From positions 3,596,001 to 3,660,000 of the forward strand of contig NZ_LR130759.1 in the NCBI RefSeq assembly GCF_900292015.1: a stretch of DNA of 64,000 nt. The letters run 5' to 3'. Below, piece after piece: positions 1 to 8,700 of the stretch (positions within the stretch are counted from its first letter, which is position 1; each line of letters starts with the position of its first letter). The notes beneath the pieces were generated by a model, which was not told the DNA's origin, searched no databases, and worked only from the letters and a program-made list of their open reading frames with translations. The stretch is from Mycobacterium basiliense (GTDB taxonomy: Bacteria > Actinomycetota > Actinomycetes > Mycobacteriales > Mycobacteriaceae). The position numbers were made by a program, and so were the translations under genes.

Positions 1-617
1 CACCGGGTCAGGGCGCCTACGCCGCGGCCAACAGCTGGCTGGACGCCTTCGCCCATTGGCGTCGGGCCCAGGGTCTGCCGGCCACCGCGATCGCCTGGGG
101 CGCGTGGGGCGAGATCGGGCGAGCCACGGAACTGGCGGAGAAAACCGCTGCGATCACTCCTGACGAGGGCGCGTACGCGTTTGCGACACTGCTGCGCCAC
201 AATCGCGCCTACTCCGGGTATGCGCCGATGATGGGAACGGCGTGGTTGGCCGACTTCGCGCAACGCAGCCCGTTCGCTCGTTTGTTCCAATCGATGGAGC
301 AATCCGGTACGAACACAAGCAAATTCCGCTTGGAATTGAACGCGCTGCCGCCAGATGAGCGGCCCGCCCGGCTGCGACGTCTGGTCGCCGACCAGATCAA
401 CCTGATTTTGCGGCGCGCTGTCGATCCGGACCGTCCCCTGTTGGAGTACGGCCTTGACTCGCTGGGCTTCCTTGAGCTGCGCAACCGGATCGAGGCAGAG
501 ACGGGAGTGCGCATCAACCCCGACGCTGCTGTGACGGTTCGTGGCTTGGCGGAGCTGCTGTGCGACAAGTTGGTGGATCAGCAAGACGCGGATCAAGCGG
601 TGTCGGCCACGGTCTGA
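1..617 (+). CDS. Polyketide synthase, C-terminal end (KR end + ACP), 5' truncated by window
   Basis: The reading frame is open from base 3 and ends at TGA 615-617. The first ~75 residues match the end of a ketoreductase domain ([13 protein letters not shown], then [11 protein letters not shown]). The last ~85 residues form an acyl carrier protein with the phosphopantetheine-attachment motif [14 protein letters not shown], where Ser is the prosthetic-group site. A KR-ACP ending with no thioesterase is typical of mycobacterial Mas/Pks-type synthases that make methyl-branched lipids; the product cannot be named from this fragment. The downstream genes converge on it, so it is the last gene of its own unit. 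The call as a PKS is secure; the subfamily is inferred. Confidence 0.93.
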   Translation, partial: PGQGAYAAANSWLDAFAHWRRAQGLPATAIAWGAWGEIGRATELAEKTAAITPDEGAYAFATLLRHNRAYSGYAPMMGTAWLADFAQRSPFARLFQSMEQSGTNTSKFRLELNALPPDERPARLRRLVADQINLILRRAVDPDRPLLEYGLDSLGFLELRNRIEAETGVRINPDAAVTVRGLAELLCDKLVDQQDADQAVSATV

Positions 618-767
618 TCGTCGGCCTTGGGTCGGCGTGCAAGAGAGGGCGCGGGCAAAAACGGAAAAAGTGAGGGACCGAAAGCCGCAGCCTCTGTGGT
701 CCTTCGCAAGTAACCGCGTTGAAGCGGGATCCGCGCCCCCTCCGATGATCGAACCGGATGCCGGTGT

Positions 768-2099
768 TCAGCGCAAGTTTCGCAGGTGTACCAGCGACAC
801 CAGGCCCATTTCGTGTCGTAACAGCGCAGGCGACAGCAGCCGGAATCCACGCACGCCGGGGCGTCCCGTTGCGCACTGCACGATCTTTCGCACAATCCGG
901 AAGTCCAGGTCCTTGAGAACCCCTCGATCGGTCGTCGTGTCGAGCAATGCGGATAGGCCGGGAACCGCAAACGGGTTCGTGTCGTCCAGCATCACGTTCG
1001 CGGTCAACACCAGATGACGGGCTCGCTCGTGGGCCGACAACGGCGAAATAGCCGATGCGGCCGCATCGATGCGGGTCGCAACGCGCTCGATGAAGCGGCG
1101 CAGCCGATGTGGCGCCAACGTCAGGGTTCCGGTGTGACCGACGGATAGGCCAAGGCAGTCGATCCGGTTGCGCCCGCGATAGCGCGGGTCCTGCACCGAC
1201 GGTTGGCCATGTCCGCTTAGGGCGGTGCGAAGCTCTTTATCAAGTTTGCGTTTCACGCCTAGATCATCGAGCAGCGCATCGATCCGCGTATCCGCCTCGT
1301 GCAGTGCGGCGAGGCCGGGATGAGCAATCAGAAAGTCGTCGTTATATCGGGCGTAGAAGATGCCTTCTATCTCGACGATCGCCCGGTCCATCGGCACCAC
1401 AGCCAGGTTTCCGAGCAGGGGCACCAGCGGGGTTCCCATCGCGGCGCCGTGCAGGCGGGTGAACTGTGTCCCGTTCTGATCCCGCACAACGGGGCGCGCC
1501 AGGGAGGTGATGAGGCTCCACGCGTTCGACCCGATAGTCCCGGTTGGGCTGCCAAGGGCGGCGACCTCGCGCACGACGCGCCAAATCGCCGCGTGGGGAC
1601 CGACCGGCAAGTTGTCCCCATAGTGCTCGAAATCCGACTGCAGGACATAAAGCGGTGGGCCCTGTGCCCCGACCCGCTTGCGATGTGCACGCACGAAAGC
1701 GCCAAGAGCCCGCACGGCTTCCGCGTTCGTCGAACCGGGCAGGTAGGAGTAGACCCCGGGTAGTCCATAGCAGCGCGCATTATGGGAAAGCAGCTGGTAG
1801 AGGGCCGCACCCACCACATGGTCGACGAAGGACGGCGTATGGGCGGCGCGACGCTTGCCTTTGGTTTCCAAATACCAGAGGTCGACCGGCTCCGGGCGGT
1901 ATCGACCCTTGGCAACACTTTGCGCAATGGCGCGGGAGAGGCTTCGCCGTTGGGTCGCGGTGCCGAAATAGCTGACACCTCCCCCGGCCTCACCGAAGGC
2001 CAATCCACGCTCCCGCTTCTTGGCGAAGATCCGCAGAATCGTGTCTTCATAGGTTCTGGGGTCTGCCAGGTGTCGTTCGATATCGACGGGTTCAGCCAT
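768..2099 (-). CDS. Stand-alone reverse transcriptase (RNA-directed DNA polymerase)
   Basis: 443 aa from ATG 2099. The fingers/palm architecture of a bacterial reverse transcriptase is visible: RYRPEPVDLWYLETKGKRR (RT motif 1, ~67-85), a motif-A aspartate in LQSDFEHYGDN (D156), a GAAMGTPLVPLLGNLA segment (~218-233) in the place of the usual GTPQGG...LAN motif, and the catalytic box RYNDDFLI (Y252-D255). There is no maturase/HNH domain and no intron structure was recognised around it, so it is not an obvious group II intron; no retron msr/msd was recognised. The start ATG overlaps the stop of the upstream membrane-protein gene by 8 bases (ATGGCTGA), implying translational coupling. The closest known groups are the 'unknown group'/Abi-like defence RTs, which is an inference. 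The 61-residue upstream extension of the frame lies inside the membrane-protein gene and was excluded. Confidence 0.9.
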   Translation of the reverse strand: MAEPVDIERHLADPRTYEDTILRIFAKKRERGLAFGEAGGGVSYFGTATQRRSLSRAIAQSVAKGRYRPEPVDLWYLETKGKRRAAHTPSFVDHVVGAALYQLLSHNARCYGLPGVYSYLPGSTNAEAVRALGAFVRAHRKRVGAQGPPLYVLQSDFEHYGDNLPVGPHAAIWRVVREVAALGSPTGTIGSNAWSLITSLARPVVRDQNGTQFTRLHGAAMGTPLVPLLGNLAVVPMDRAIVEIEGIFYARYNDDFLIAHPGLAALHEADTRIDALLDDLGVKRKLDKELRTALSGHGQPSVQDPRYRGRNRIDCLGLSVGHTGTLTLAPHRLRRFIERVATRIDAAASAISPLSAHERARHLVLTANVMLDDTNPFAVPGLSALLDTTTDRGVLKDLDFRIVRKIVQCATGRPGVRGFRLLSPALLRHEMGLVSLVHLRNLR

Positions 2100-4185
2100 C
2101 GCCGACACTCTCTGCGATTTCCTTTGTTCCCCAGGCGATATGCCACATCCGTACGACATGGAGCCACCGCTTGAACAGTGCGGGTTGGGGATCACGAGGC
2201 AGCACAAGCAGCAGACGCAACCGTCCCCGCCGGTAGATCGGCGTGAGCCCGCGACCCGACAACGGGACCACACTGACGCCACCCTCTAGGCTCATGGCCG
2301 CCGTCGGTAGGGCTTGTGCGAGCAGACCCTGTTCGAGGTCACGCATGTCACGTGATCCGTCCAGCGTTGCCACGTCGAAGACGATGCCGTCCGGGAACAG
2401 CGTACGAAATTCGCAGCGCAGGTCTTCCAGACTCTCCGGCGCCGCCAGGTTGCCGTCGTTTGGCGGTATCCATTTCTCGGTGACGAGTCGGTCCAGCGCG
2501 CCGCGCCCGGTCACCATGGGCGCCGACAGGCGAGCGCCGTGGTGCGCCGCACCGCCGGTGGCGGTTTGCAGCATCAGATGATGTTCGGGCGGCAGATCGC
2601 CGTTTGCGGATCGCTGATAGTAGACCAGCGCCGTCGGCGACCGGAACGCGAAATGTCCGTGATCGCCGAAGGTTTGCCGCATCAAACTCATCGCCGCGGA
2701 TCGCTGCTTGGGCGTGATCGATTTCGCCAGGGCGATCGCGCCGACGTGCACCGGTCCCGGTTCGTGAGCAAGTGAGCGTATCCAGTCCCCTAATGTCAGC
2801 AGCGTGGGCAATGGGGGTGGTCGGCGGTCCCAAAAGTGCTGAACGTTGATCAACACGATGAGCTCGGTGGTCAGCGCGGCCGTGATTTGAATGAGGTCGG
2901 AGGCGGGATTGCGATCCATCCAGACCAGCCACAGCAGCACGGCCAGCAACCCGAGGGAGGCGATGTGGGTGCCGGAATGACCTTCGGCGAACAGCCGGAT
3001 CTGATAGCTACCGATCACGCTGCGGACGACAAAGAGCGGTAGCAGCGCAAGCAAGAAGCTGAAAGGCACATCGTGTAGGACGAACATGGCGAGCGCGGCG
3101 GCAAGCGACCAGAAAAACACTCCGATGGCCGGCATCACCCATAGCAGCTTGTGAAAGAAGTAGACGCGAAATTCGGCAAGGGCCGGATTGCTGCGCAGCC
3201 GGACGAAATCGAAATAGAACAGGCCCGCGCCCTCGTATGCGCCGCACAGCAGCGGTAGGACCAGATAGAAAAACTGGAACGCATCGACATGCCGCCAGGC
3301 CGAAACCCCCGCGGTGAGGTCGAAGGACCGGGTACTCGTCCCGTATACGCCGACGATGGCGAGAACGAGCACGGCGTCGAGGCGCAGCGCGAGTCCGCAC
3401 AGCGCTGTCTGCACTCCCTGCCAGAGTGGGATTTTGGGAAGCAGCCGCCAGACGGCGTAAGCAGCCTGCCCGGTGCGCGGCCAAAGTCCGGTCAGCCGAT
3501 AGACCTCGAGCGTGTAGTGAACGGTGATCCAGATGCCGATCGCGTTCGATGCAATGATCGCGACGATGATCGCAGTGGTCGGATAGTAGTAGAAGCCCAC
3601 GGTGAGCAGCCCGAGCTGCACGAGGGTCCGCGCGAACATTGACCAAATCGGTCGGTAGATGCGTCGCGTGGCGTATACACCGGAATGAATCACGCGGACG
3701 GGAAATCCGATCGCCAGCTCGAGAACGACCAGAAACGCATACACCTGGGCGACGGGATCATGCCCGGAGGGGCGCAGGACCACCAGGGCGGCACCGACCG
3801 CGCTGGCCAGAGTCAGGGCGGCGAACAACGAAAGGACAAGCCAGCGACCAATTTCGGTTTCGGCCGCATCGCGTTCCCCGGCCAGGAAGAACCCCCTGAT
3901 TCGCTCCCGCATGACCTCGAGAAGCCCCCACCATCCACCTCCGACGACCATGCTGGCGATCCGCAGCACCATGACCGTGTAGGCCGCCAGCCCACCCAGA
4001 CTGGAGATGAGGATCAAGAACTCGAGGACGTGGACGGCGAATCGCGCCGTGGCGATCAGCAGCGTGAACCGCAGTCGATAGCCGAAGTAGGCGAAAAGCT
4101 TGCCGGTGAGCAGGCTCGTGTAGAGCGAGACGGAGCGATTTTCCCGGCGTCCCGCGTGCTCGAACCAGCGGTCGATATCGTTCAC
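2092..4185 (-). CDS. Large polytopic membrane protein with cytoplasmic C-terminal domain, partner of RT
   Basis: About 697 aa from GTG 4185; a TTG at 4236 would add 17 unlikely residues. Residues ~25-470 hold roughly a dozen hydrophobic helices (for example LLIATARFAVHVLEFLILI, VGFYYYPTTAIIVAIIA, MPAIGVFFWSLAAALAMFVL), arranged loosely like a polysaccharide/lipid flippase (MATE/MOP type). I cannot assign it firmly to a family. The last ~220 residues are soluble (HVGAIALAKSITPKQRSAAM ... LRLLLVLPRDPQPALFKRWL) and unrecognised. The stop codon is embedded in the start of the reverse transcriptase gene, so the two proteins are probably made in fixed ratio and act together. Function unknown; candidates are a membrane effector or sensor of an RT-based defence system, or an exporter tied to the neighbouring PKS. 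Confidence 0.8.
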   Translation of the reverse strand: MNDIDRWFEHAGRRENRSVSLYTSLLTGKLFAYFGYRLRFTLLIATARFAVHVLEFLILISSLGGLAAYTVMVLRIASMVVGGGWWGLLEVMRERIRGFFLAGERDAAETEIGRWLVLSLFAALTLASAVGAALVVLRPSGHDPVAQVYAFLVVLELAIGFPVRVIHSGVYATRRIYRPIWSMFARTLVQLGLLTVGFYYYPTTAIIVAIIASNAIGIWITVHYTLEVYRLTGLWPRTGQAAYAVWRLLPKIPLWQGVQTALCGLALRLDAVLVLAIVGVYGTSTRSFDLTAGVSAWRHVDAFQFFYLVLPLLCGAYEGAGLFYFDFVRLRSNPALAEFRVYFFHKLLWVMPAIGVFFWSLAAALAMFVLHDVPFSFLLALLPLFVVRSVIGSYQIRLFAEGHSGTHIASLGLLAVLLWLVWMDRNPASDLIQITAALTTELIVLINVQHFWDRRPPPLPTLLTLGDWIRSLAHEPGPVHVGAIALAKSITPKQRSAAMSLMRQTFGDHGHFAFRSPTALVYYQRSANGDLPPEHHLMLQTATGGAAHHGARLSAPMVTGRGALDRLVTEKWIPPNDGNLAAPESLEDLRCEFRTLFPDGIVFDVATLDGSRDMRDLEQGLLAQALPTAAMSLEGGVSVVPLSGRGLTPIYRRGRLRLLLVLPRDPQPALFKRWLHVVRMWHIAWGTKEIAESVGDG

Positions 4186-4361
4186 TAGACAGATTCTCGG
4201 TGAGGTGCGCCAAACACGGTGCCGCCTTGGAGCCAAGAATGCGGCTCACCAATCCGCGGCGATCGTCCAACGCGGCCGAGTGGTCGTGGAAAGCTGTACC
4301 TCGTTGTGCGTCTAGCCGAGCGTGGACGTCCCCCGCTCGGCGTTGTTGAGAAGAGTGCACC

Positions 4362-5138
4362 ATGCAACTGCGACGAGGCGACGCGGCCGTCTTCTCCGTG
4401 TCGGCCGGACTGACGGTGATCGTCGCGGCGGCCGTCGCCTTCAGCGTGCTCGTCCTGGATCGTTCTGGGGGGTCGCGCGCCAACCAACCCGGGACCAGCA
4501 GCTCTAGCCTGCTCGTGGTGACCTGGGGACCCAGCCTTTGCCAGGTTGCCCCGTCCAACGCCGGATGCAAAGACGGTCATGTAGACACATTGGGGCGGAA
4601 GCTGCTGCTGCACGGACTTTGGCCTCAGCCGGCAACCGAACAATTCTGCGGCATGCCAAGGGCGGTCGCCCATCGGGCCCGCGATCTAAAAGACATGCGG
4701 TCCCTCAATCTGCCCGCCGACGTGCAAACGAAGTTGCAGTCGATGATGTCTGACGTTGCGGTATTGGCTCCCCATGAGTGGTACGCGCACGGCACCTGTT
4801 CCGGTGTCACCCCGGCGGTGTATTTCCGCGACGCCGCCACGCTCGCCGAGCAGGCCGGCAAGATCCTCAACCCGGTCTTCGAGACGGTTGGAGACCGACG
4901 ATTGTCGCTTCGCACGGTGCGTGACCGGTTCGACGCCGAGTTCGGCGGGGGGGCGGGAGACCGCGTCGGCCTTACGTGTCGCGACGTGGACGGGGAAGAA
5001 ATCGTCATTTATGAGGTGCACCTGTCGCTTCCTCCGATCGTCGATTTCGGAGCCACTGAGAACACCGTGTCGCTGAGGGACTTGCTCGTCAAAGGCCCAA
5101 CGATATCCGCTGGGTGTCGGCGCGGGCGGGTTCCGTGA
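4362..5138 (+). CDS. Secreted/anchored RNase T2 family ribonuclease
   Basis: 258 aa. A hydrophobic N-terminal segment (FSVSAGLTVIVAAAVAFSVL, ~11-30) acts as signal peptide or anchor. Both catalytic blocks of RNase T2 enzymes are intact: CAS1 LLLHGLWPQ (H84) and CAS2 APHEWYAHGTCS (H138, E139, H143). Conserved cysteines (C60, C69, C96, C146) fit the disulfides of an extracytoplasmic enzyme. These endoribonucleases cleave single-stranded RNA through 2',3'-cyclic phosphates. The gene is divergent from the membrane protein/RT pair with 176 bases between starts. RNase T2 is uncommon in mycobacteria; acquisition or a link to the RT unit is possible but not shown. Confidence 0.93.
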   Translation: MQLRRGDAAVFSVSAGLTVIVAAAVAFSVLVLDRSGGSRANQPGTSSSSLLVVTWGPSLCQVAPSNAGCKDGHVDTLGRKLLLHGLWPQPATEQFCGMPRAVAHRARDLKDMRSLNLPADVQTKLQSMMSDVAVLAPHEWYAHGTCSGVTPAVYFRDAATLAEQAGKILNPVFETVGDRRLSLRTVRDRFDAEFGGGAGDRVGLTCRDVDGEEIVIYEVHLSLPPIVDFGATENTVSLRDLLVKGPTISAGCRRGRVP

Positions 5139-5256
5139 GGAAACTGGTCGTGTTTTCCCGACGACCGGTAGCTCAGAGCCGTTGGCAGCCAGGACAGTGA
5201 CTCACCGCAAGCCAGATTCACCGGCGTCTGCGTGGTGCGGCAGGATAGCGGTCATC

Positions 5257-5964
5257 ATGATCGACAGCGGAACAACGGCCGGCCGCCGCCGGCGCCATGT
5301 GCTGCGACTGGCCCTGTTCGCCGGCTTGTTGCTGGGGCTGTTCTATCTGGTGGCGGTGGCGGGGGTCATCGACATCGACGCGGTCCGCGGCGTGATCAAG
5401 GCGACCGGTCCGCTGGCGCCGCTCACGTATGTCGCAGTGTCGGCCGCACTAGGGGCGGTGTTTGTCCCGGGCCCGATCCTGGCCGCGTGCAGTGGTGTGC
5501 TGTTCGGCCCGGTACTAGGCACATTCGTGACGGTGGGCGCGGCGATGGGCACCGCCATTCTCGCCAGCCTGCTCGGCCGGCACGCCGGCCGTGACGGCGC
5601 GCGGGCACTGCTGGGTCCCGATCGGGCCGATCGTCTGGACGCGCAGATCGAACGGCATGGATTGTGGGCGGTGGTCGGTCAGCGCTTCGTCCCCGGCATC
5701 TCGGACGCGTTGTCCTCCTACACGTTCGGTGCGTTCGGCGTTCCGATGTGGCAGATGGTTGCCGGGTCCTTCATCGGGTCGCTGCCGCGCGGCTTCGCCT
5801 ACACCGCGCTGGGTGCGTCAATCACTCACCCGTCGTCGCCGCTGGCGTACGCGGCGCTGGTGGTGTGGTGTCTGACCGCCATCGTCGGGGTGATCGCCGC
5901 GCGACGCGGCTATCGGGCTTGGCGCACGCGCCCAGAGCGCCTCGAGCCGGCGGGTTCGGCATAG
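5257..5964 (+). CDS. TVP38/TMEM64 (DedA-like) family inner-membrane protein
   Basis: 235 aa from ATG 5257; the open frame extends upstream, but the residues before this Met look non-coding. Several transmembrane helices follow an Arg-rich cytoplasmic start (GRRRRHVLRLALFAGLLLGL). The central signature is GAVFVPGPILAACSGVLFGPVLGTF, then RFVPGISDALSSYTFGAF and a GS.PRGFAYTALG segment, typical of the SNARE-associated/TVP38 domain found in putative lipid scramblases. It lies 118 bases after the RNase T2 gene and may be co-transcribed. The exact substrate is unknown. Confidence 0.88.
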   Translation: MIDSGTTAGRRRRHVLRLALFAGLLLGLFYLVAVAGVIDIDAVRGVIKATGPLAPLTYVAVSAALGAVFVPGPILAACSGVLFGPVLGTFVTVGAAMGTAILASLLGRHAGRDGARALLGPDRADRLDAQIERHGLWAVVGQRFVPGISDALSSYTFGAFGVPMWQMVAGSFIGSLPRGFAYTALGASITHPSSPLAYAALVVWCLTAIVGVIAARRGYRAWRTRPERLEPAGSA

Positions 5965-6056
5965 GTTCGATTGCGACCCATGGCGGCCCCCAACGGGACC
6001 CGCACGCGCATTGCTCCTGGCGATGCACATCACCGATGACATGGGCTGGCGCGGGG

Positions 6057-7643
6057 CTACGCCACCGATGGCTCAATGGGCGTCGCGTCCACCCTGGTCG
6101 CGGGCCTCTTCGGTAGGAACGAGGCGGGGATAGCGGTCGCGGCGAGAACGATCATGGCGATCACGAACACACCGGTGTATGCGTGCGATGTTTCGTTGCC
6201 GACGTGCGCCAGCAGGTCCGGGGCCTGCACTTGCGACGACAGCGTGACCGGGTCGGGCGACAGGCCCTGGCCGACGGCGTCTTCGGCGAGTGAATCCGCT
6301 GGGCCAACCGCGGCGCCGCGTCCTTTGCCATCGAACCTGCTGGTGAGGATAACCGACATCAGTGCCGTGCCAATCGAAGCGGCGATATTGTGATTGACAT
6401 TGAATAGCGTTGATCCGTGGGCTATTTCGCTCGAATCCAGTGTGTGTACGGCCGCCCAGGAGACCGGGGTTATCATGCATCCGCTGCCGACGCCGAACAG
6501 CGCGAGCCCGGCCAGCAGCACCGGCAGGTTCACCTGGTCCCGACTCATCCCGTAGACAAAAACACCCAACCCCAGAACGGCCAAGGTGGTGCCCATCAGC
6601 ACCACGCCGTACGGTCCGTGTTTTTCCAACAGGCGCCCCACCGTCGGCATCACCGCGGCGGCGGCCAGGGTTTGCGGAAGCAGAAGAAGCGCAGACTGCG
6701 ACGGTGTCTTGGAAAGCACCTCTTGGAAGTACGCGGGAAACAACAGGCAGCTGCCGAAAAAGGTGATGGCGAACAGGAATCGGATCGCATTGGCCGCCGC
6801 CACCTGCTGATGTTTGAGCAGACGCAAATCGATCAGCGCACCATCGGCCCGGCGCCGCGAGTGGACTACGAAAGCGACGACCAGCGTCAAGCCACCGGCT
6901 ACCGGAAGCCAGATGTGCGGGTCGGTGATCTTGCCACGCTGTGGAAGCAGCGACACGCCGTAGAGAAACAGCACCAACCCGGGTGACAGGACCAGCATGC
7001 CGATCACATCGATCGGCTCCGCTGGCAGCGGAACATCCCGGGGCAGAACCGATCCCGCCAGCACCAACGCGAGCAGCCCGATCGGGAGGTTGATCAAAAA
7101 AATCCACTGCCAGCCGAATGAGTCGATCAGCCAGCCGCCGAGAATTGGCCCACAGATCGGGGCCAACAAGACGGGGACGATGCTGATGGTCAGCACCCGG
7201 CTCAAGCGATCAGGACCGGCTGCGCGGGCCAGAATGATGAGCTGTAGCGGCATGAGCATTCCGCCGCCAAGCCCCTGCAGAGCCCGAAATGCCACCAGCA
7301 ACGTGATGTTCGGCGCCAGCGCGCACAGCAATGATCCCAACGAAAACAGCAGCACCGACCCCAGAACGAGCCGCTTGGTCCCCATCCGGTTGGCCACGCA
7401 GCCGGTCAGCGGGATCACCGCCGCCAGCGCCAAGGTATAGGCGGTCATGGTCCACGCGACCACGGCTTGCGTCGAGGAAAATTCGACGATGAAGGTCCGC
7501 TGCGCCACATTGACGACCGTGGCGTCGAGGGTCACCATCACCGGGAGCAGCGTGCACGCCACCGTGATCATCAGAAGTCGGGAGTCCAGCGGGCCGGGCT
7601 GGTCGCCGGTTTGTGCCGATTTCACTGTGGACAATGGGCTCAA
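6057..7643 (-). CDS. MFS drug/metabolite exporter, DHA2 (14-TM, EmrB/QacA) family
   Basis: 528 aa from a TTG start that overlaps the TGA of the upstream aldolase gene (TTGA), so the two are translationally coupled. DHA2 features include LDATVVNVAQ in helix 1, LGSLLCALAP and FRALQGLGGGMLMPLQL in the N-half, GPILGGWLIDSFGWQWIFLINLPIG at helices 5/6, and 14 hydrophobic helices in all. Members export drugs or secondary products using proton motive force. It is the last gene of an SDR-cupin-aldolase-MFS series on this strand, so it likely exports the pathway product or protects against a toxic intermediate. Alternative starts (TTG 7634, GTG 7625) cannot be excluded. Confidence 0.92.
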   Translation of the reverse strand: MSPLSTVKSAQTGDQPGPLDSRLLMITVACTLLPVMVTLDATVVNVAQRTFIVEFSSTQAVVAWTMTAYTLALAAVIPLTGCVANRMGTKRLVLGSVLLFSLGSLLCALAPNITLLVAFRALQGLGGGMLMPLQLIILARAAGPDRLSRVLTISIVPVLLAPICGPILGGWLIDSFGWQWIFLINLPIGLLALVLAGSVLPRDVPLPAEPIDVIGMLVLSPGLVLFLYGVSLLPQRGKITDPHIWLPVAGGLTLVVAFVVHSRRRADGALIDLRLLKHQQVAAANAIRFLFAITFFGSCLLFPAYFQEVLSKTPSQSALLLLPQTLAAAAVMPTVGRLLEKHGPYGVVLMGTTLAVLGLGVFVYGMSRDQVNLPVLLAGLALFGVGSGCMITPVSWAAVHTLDSSEIAHGSTLFNVNHNIAASIGTALMSVILTSRFDGKGRGAAVGPADSLAEDAVGQGLSPDPVTLSSQVQAPDLLAHVGNETSHAYTGVFVIAMIVLAATAIPASFLPKRPATRVDATPIEPSVA

Positions 7644-8635
7644 GTCCGCATCCCGGCCACCGCCAGCTCGATGTCCTCCGAGGAAAGGAAAGGCACCTCA
7701 GCGTTTTTCGCGATCTCCCGAATGACACGGGAAACCGAAAGACTCGCGTTGTCCGCCGATGTGCGAATGTGCTCGACTTGCAGCGAATCGAGGCGGTGGA
7801 TGCCAAAGGAGATCTCCCACGGGTCGATGCCGTACTCCCTAGGAGCGCGTCCGAGCAGGCGTGACCGCGCGGCGTCTAGAATTCTATCCAGATCGATTCC
7901 GGCCAGGTGTCCGCGCCGTTGCAGCGCGGCAATGAGGCACTCGGTCTGGCAATTCCCCGCCCCGCGGCCCAGGCCCATCAGTGTTCCGTCCAGGAAATCG
8001 GCTCCGGCTTCGAATGCCTCCAACGCGTTCGCGACGGCCATGCCGAGATTATTGTGCCCGTGGTAGCCGACCGTGACATCGCTTGCGGCTCGGATGGCCT
8101 CTACGTAGCGGCGCACGTCCTCGGGGAGGAATGTTCCCGTCGTATCCACCACATAGACGATGCGGACGCCCATTTCGCCGGCCCGTTTGGCGACACTCGC
8201 CAGCAGATCCGGCGTCAAGAGGTGGGACGCCACCAACTGAATAGTTAGCTCAAGGCCCTTGGACTGGGCGCGCTCAACAAAGGGCACCACCTTCTCAAAT
8301 TCGGTGGCCAACGCACAGATACGCAGAAAGTCCAGGTAGTCAGCGGCCAAGTCCACCGTTTCGATCGGCGCCACGCTGGCGAGAACTACGGCGCCCAGTT
8401 TCGAGTTTCGCACCGCGGCACGTCCGGTACGGAAGTATTCCTCGTCCGTTTGAGCGGCCAGGCCCTGGGCGGCCGTGGCGCCGGTGGTCATGCCATGGCC
8501 GATTTCAATGTAGGGAATGCCCGCGGCGTCCAGATCTTGCACGATGCTTCGGACATCGTCAATGGTGTAGCCGAAGTTCACCGCGTAGCTTCCGTCACGC
8601 ATGGTGGTGTCGAGGATGGTCGGTTCTCTTTTCAC
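7640..8635 (-). CDS. DRE-TIM metallolyase (HMG-CoA lyase-like / 4-hydroxy-2-oxovalerate aldolase-like)
   Basis: 331 aa from GTG 8635, preceded by AGGAG at a good distance. The fold signature is complete: ILDTTMRDGSYAVNFGYT (metal-binding D9, R13-D14), IEIGHGM, and GYHGHNNLGMA with the divalent-metal pair H192/H194, followed by a Gly-rich loop and a CQTECLIAALQRRG helix. Such enzymes cleave or form C-C bonds using a divalent metal. Relatives with an RDGSYxxNF start occur in natural-product and sugar pathways, so the exact substrate is open. It sits between the cupin region and the exporter in one apparent operon. Confidence 0.88.
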   Translation of the reverse strand: MKREPTILDTTMRDGSYAVNFGYTIDDVRSIVQDLDAAGIPYIEIGHGMTTGATAAQGLAAQTDEEYFRTGRAAVRNSKLGAVVLASVAPIETVDLAADYLDFLRICALATEFEKVVPFVERAQSKGLELTIQLVASHLLTPDLLASVAKRAGEMGVRIVYVVDTTGTFLPEDVRRYVEAIRAASDVTVGYHGHNNLGMAVANALEAFEAGADFLDGTLMGLGRGAGNCQTECLIAALQRRGHLAGIDLDRILDAARSRLLGRAPREYGIDPWEISFGIHRLDSLQVEHIRTSADNASLSVSRVIREIAKNAEVPFLSSEDIELAVAGMRT

Positions 8636-8700
8636 GTGTCTACTCCTAGTTCGGGTATTTCGGGTGTGTGGATTTCCGGATCGATCGCGGCATTCCGCGT

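Noticed and set aside
768..2282. Group II intron interpretation of the RT
   Set aside because: No maturase/HNH domain, no intron-like boundaries recognised, and the start is coupled to an upstream protein gene.
2243..4188. Plus-strand open frames across the membrane protein gene
   Set aside because: Arg/Gly-rich shadows with no motifs; the minus frame has clear helices and coupling.
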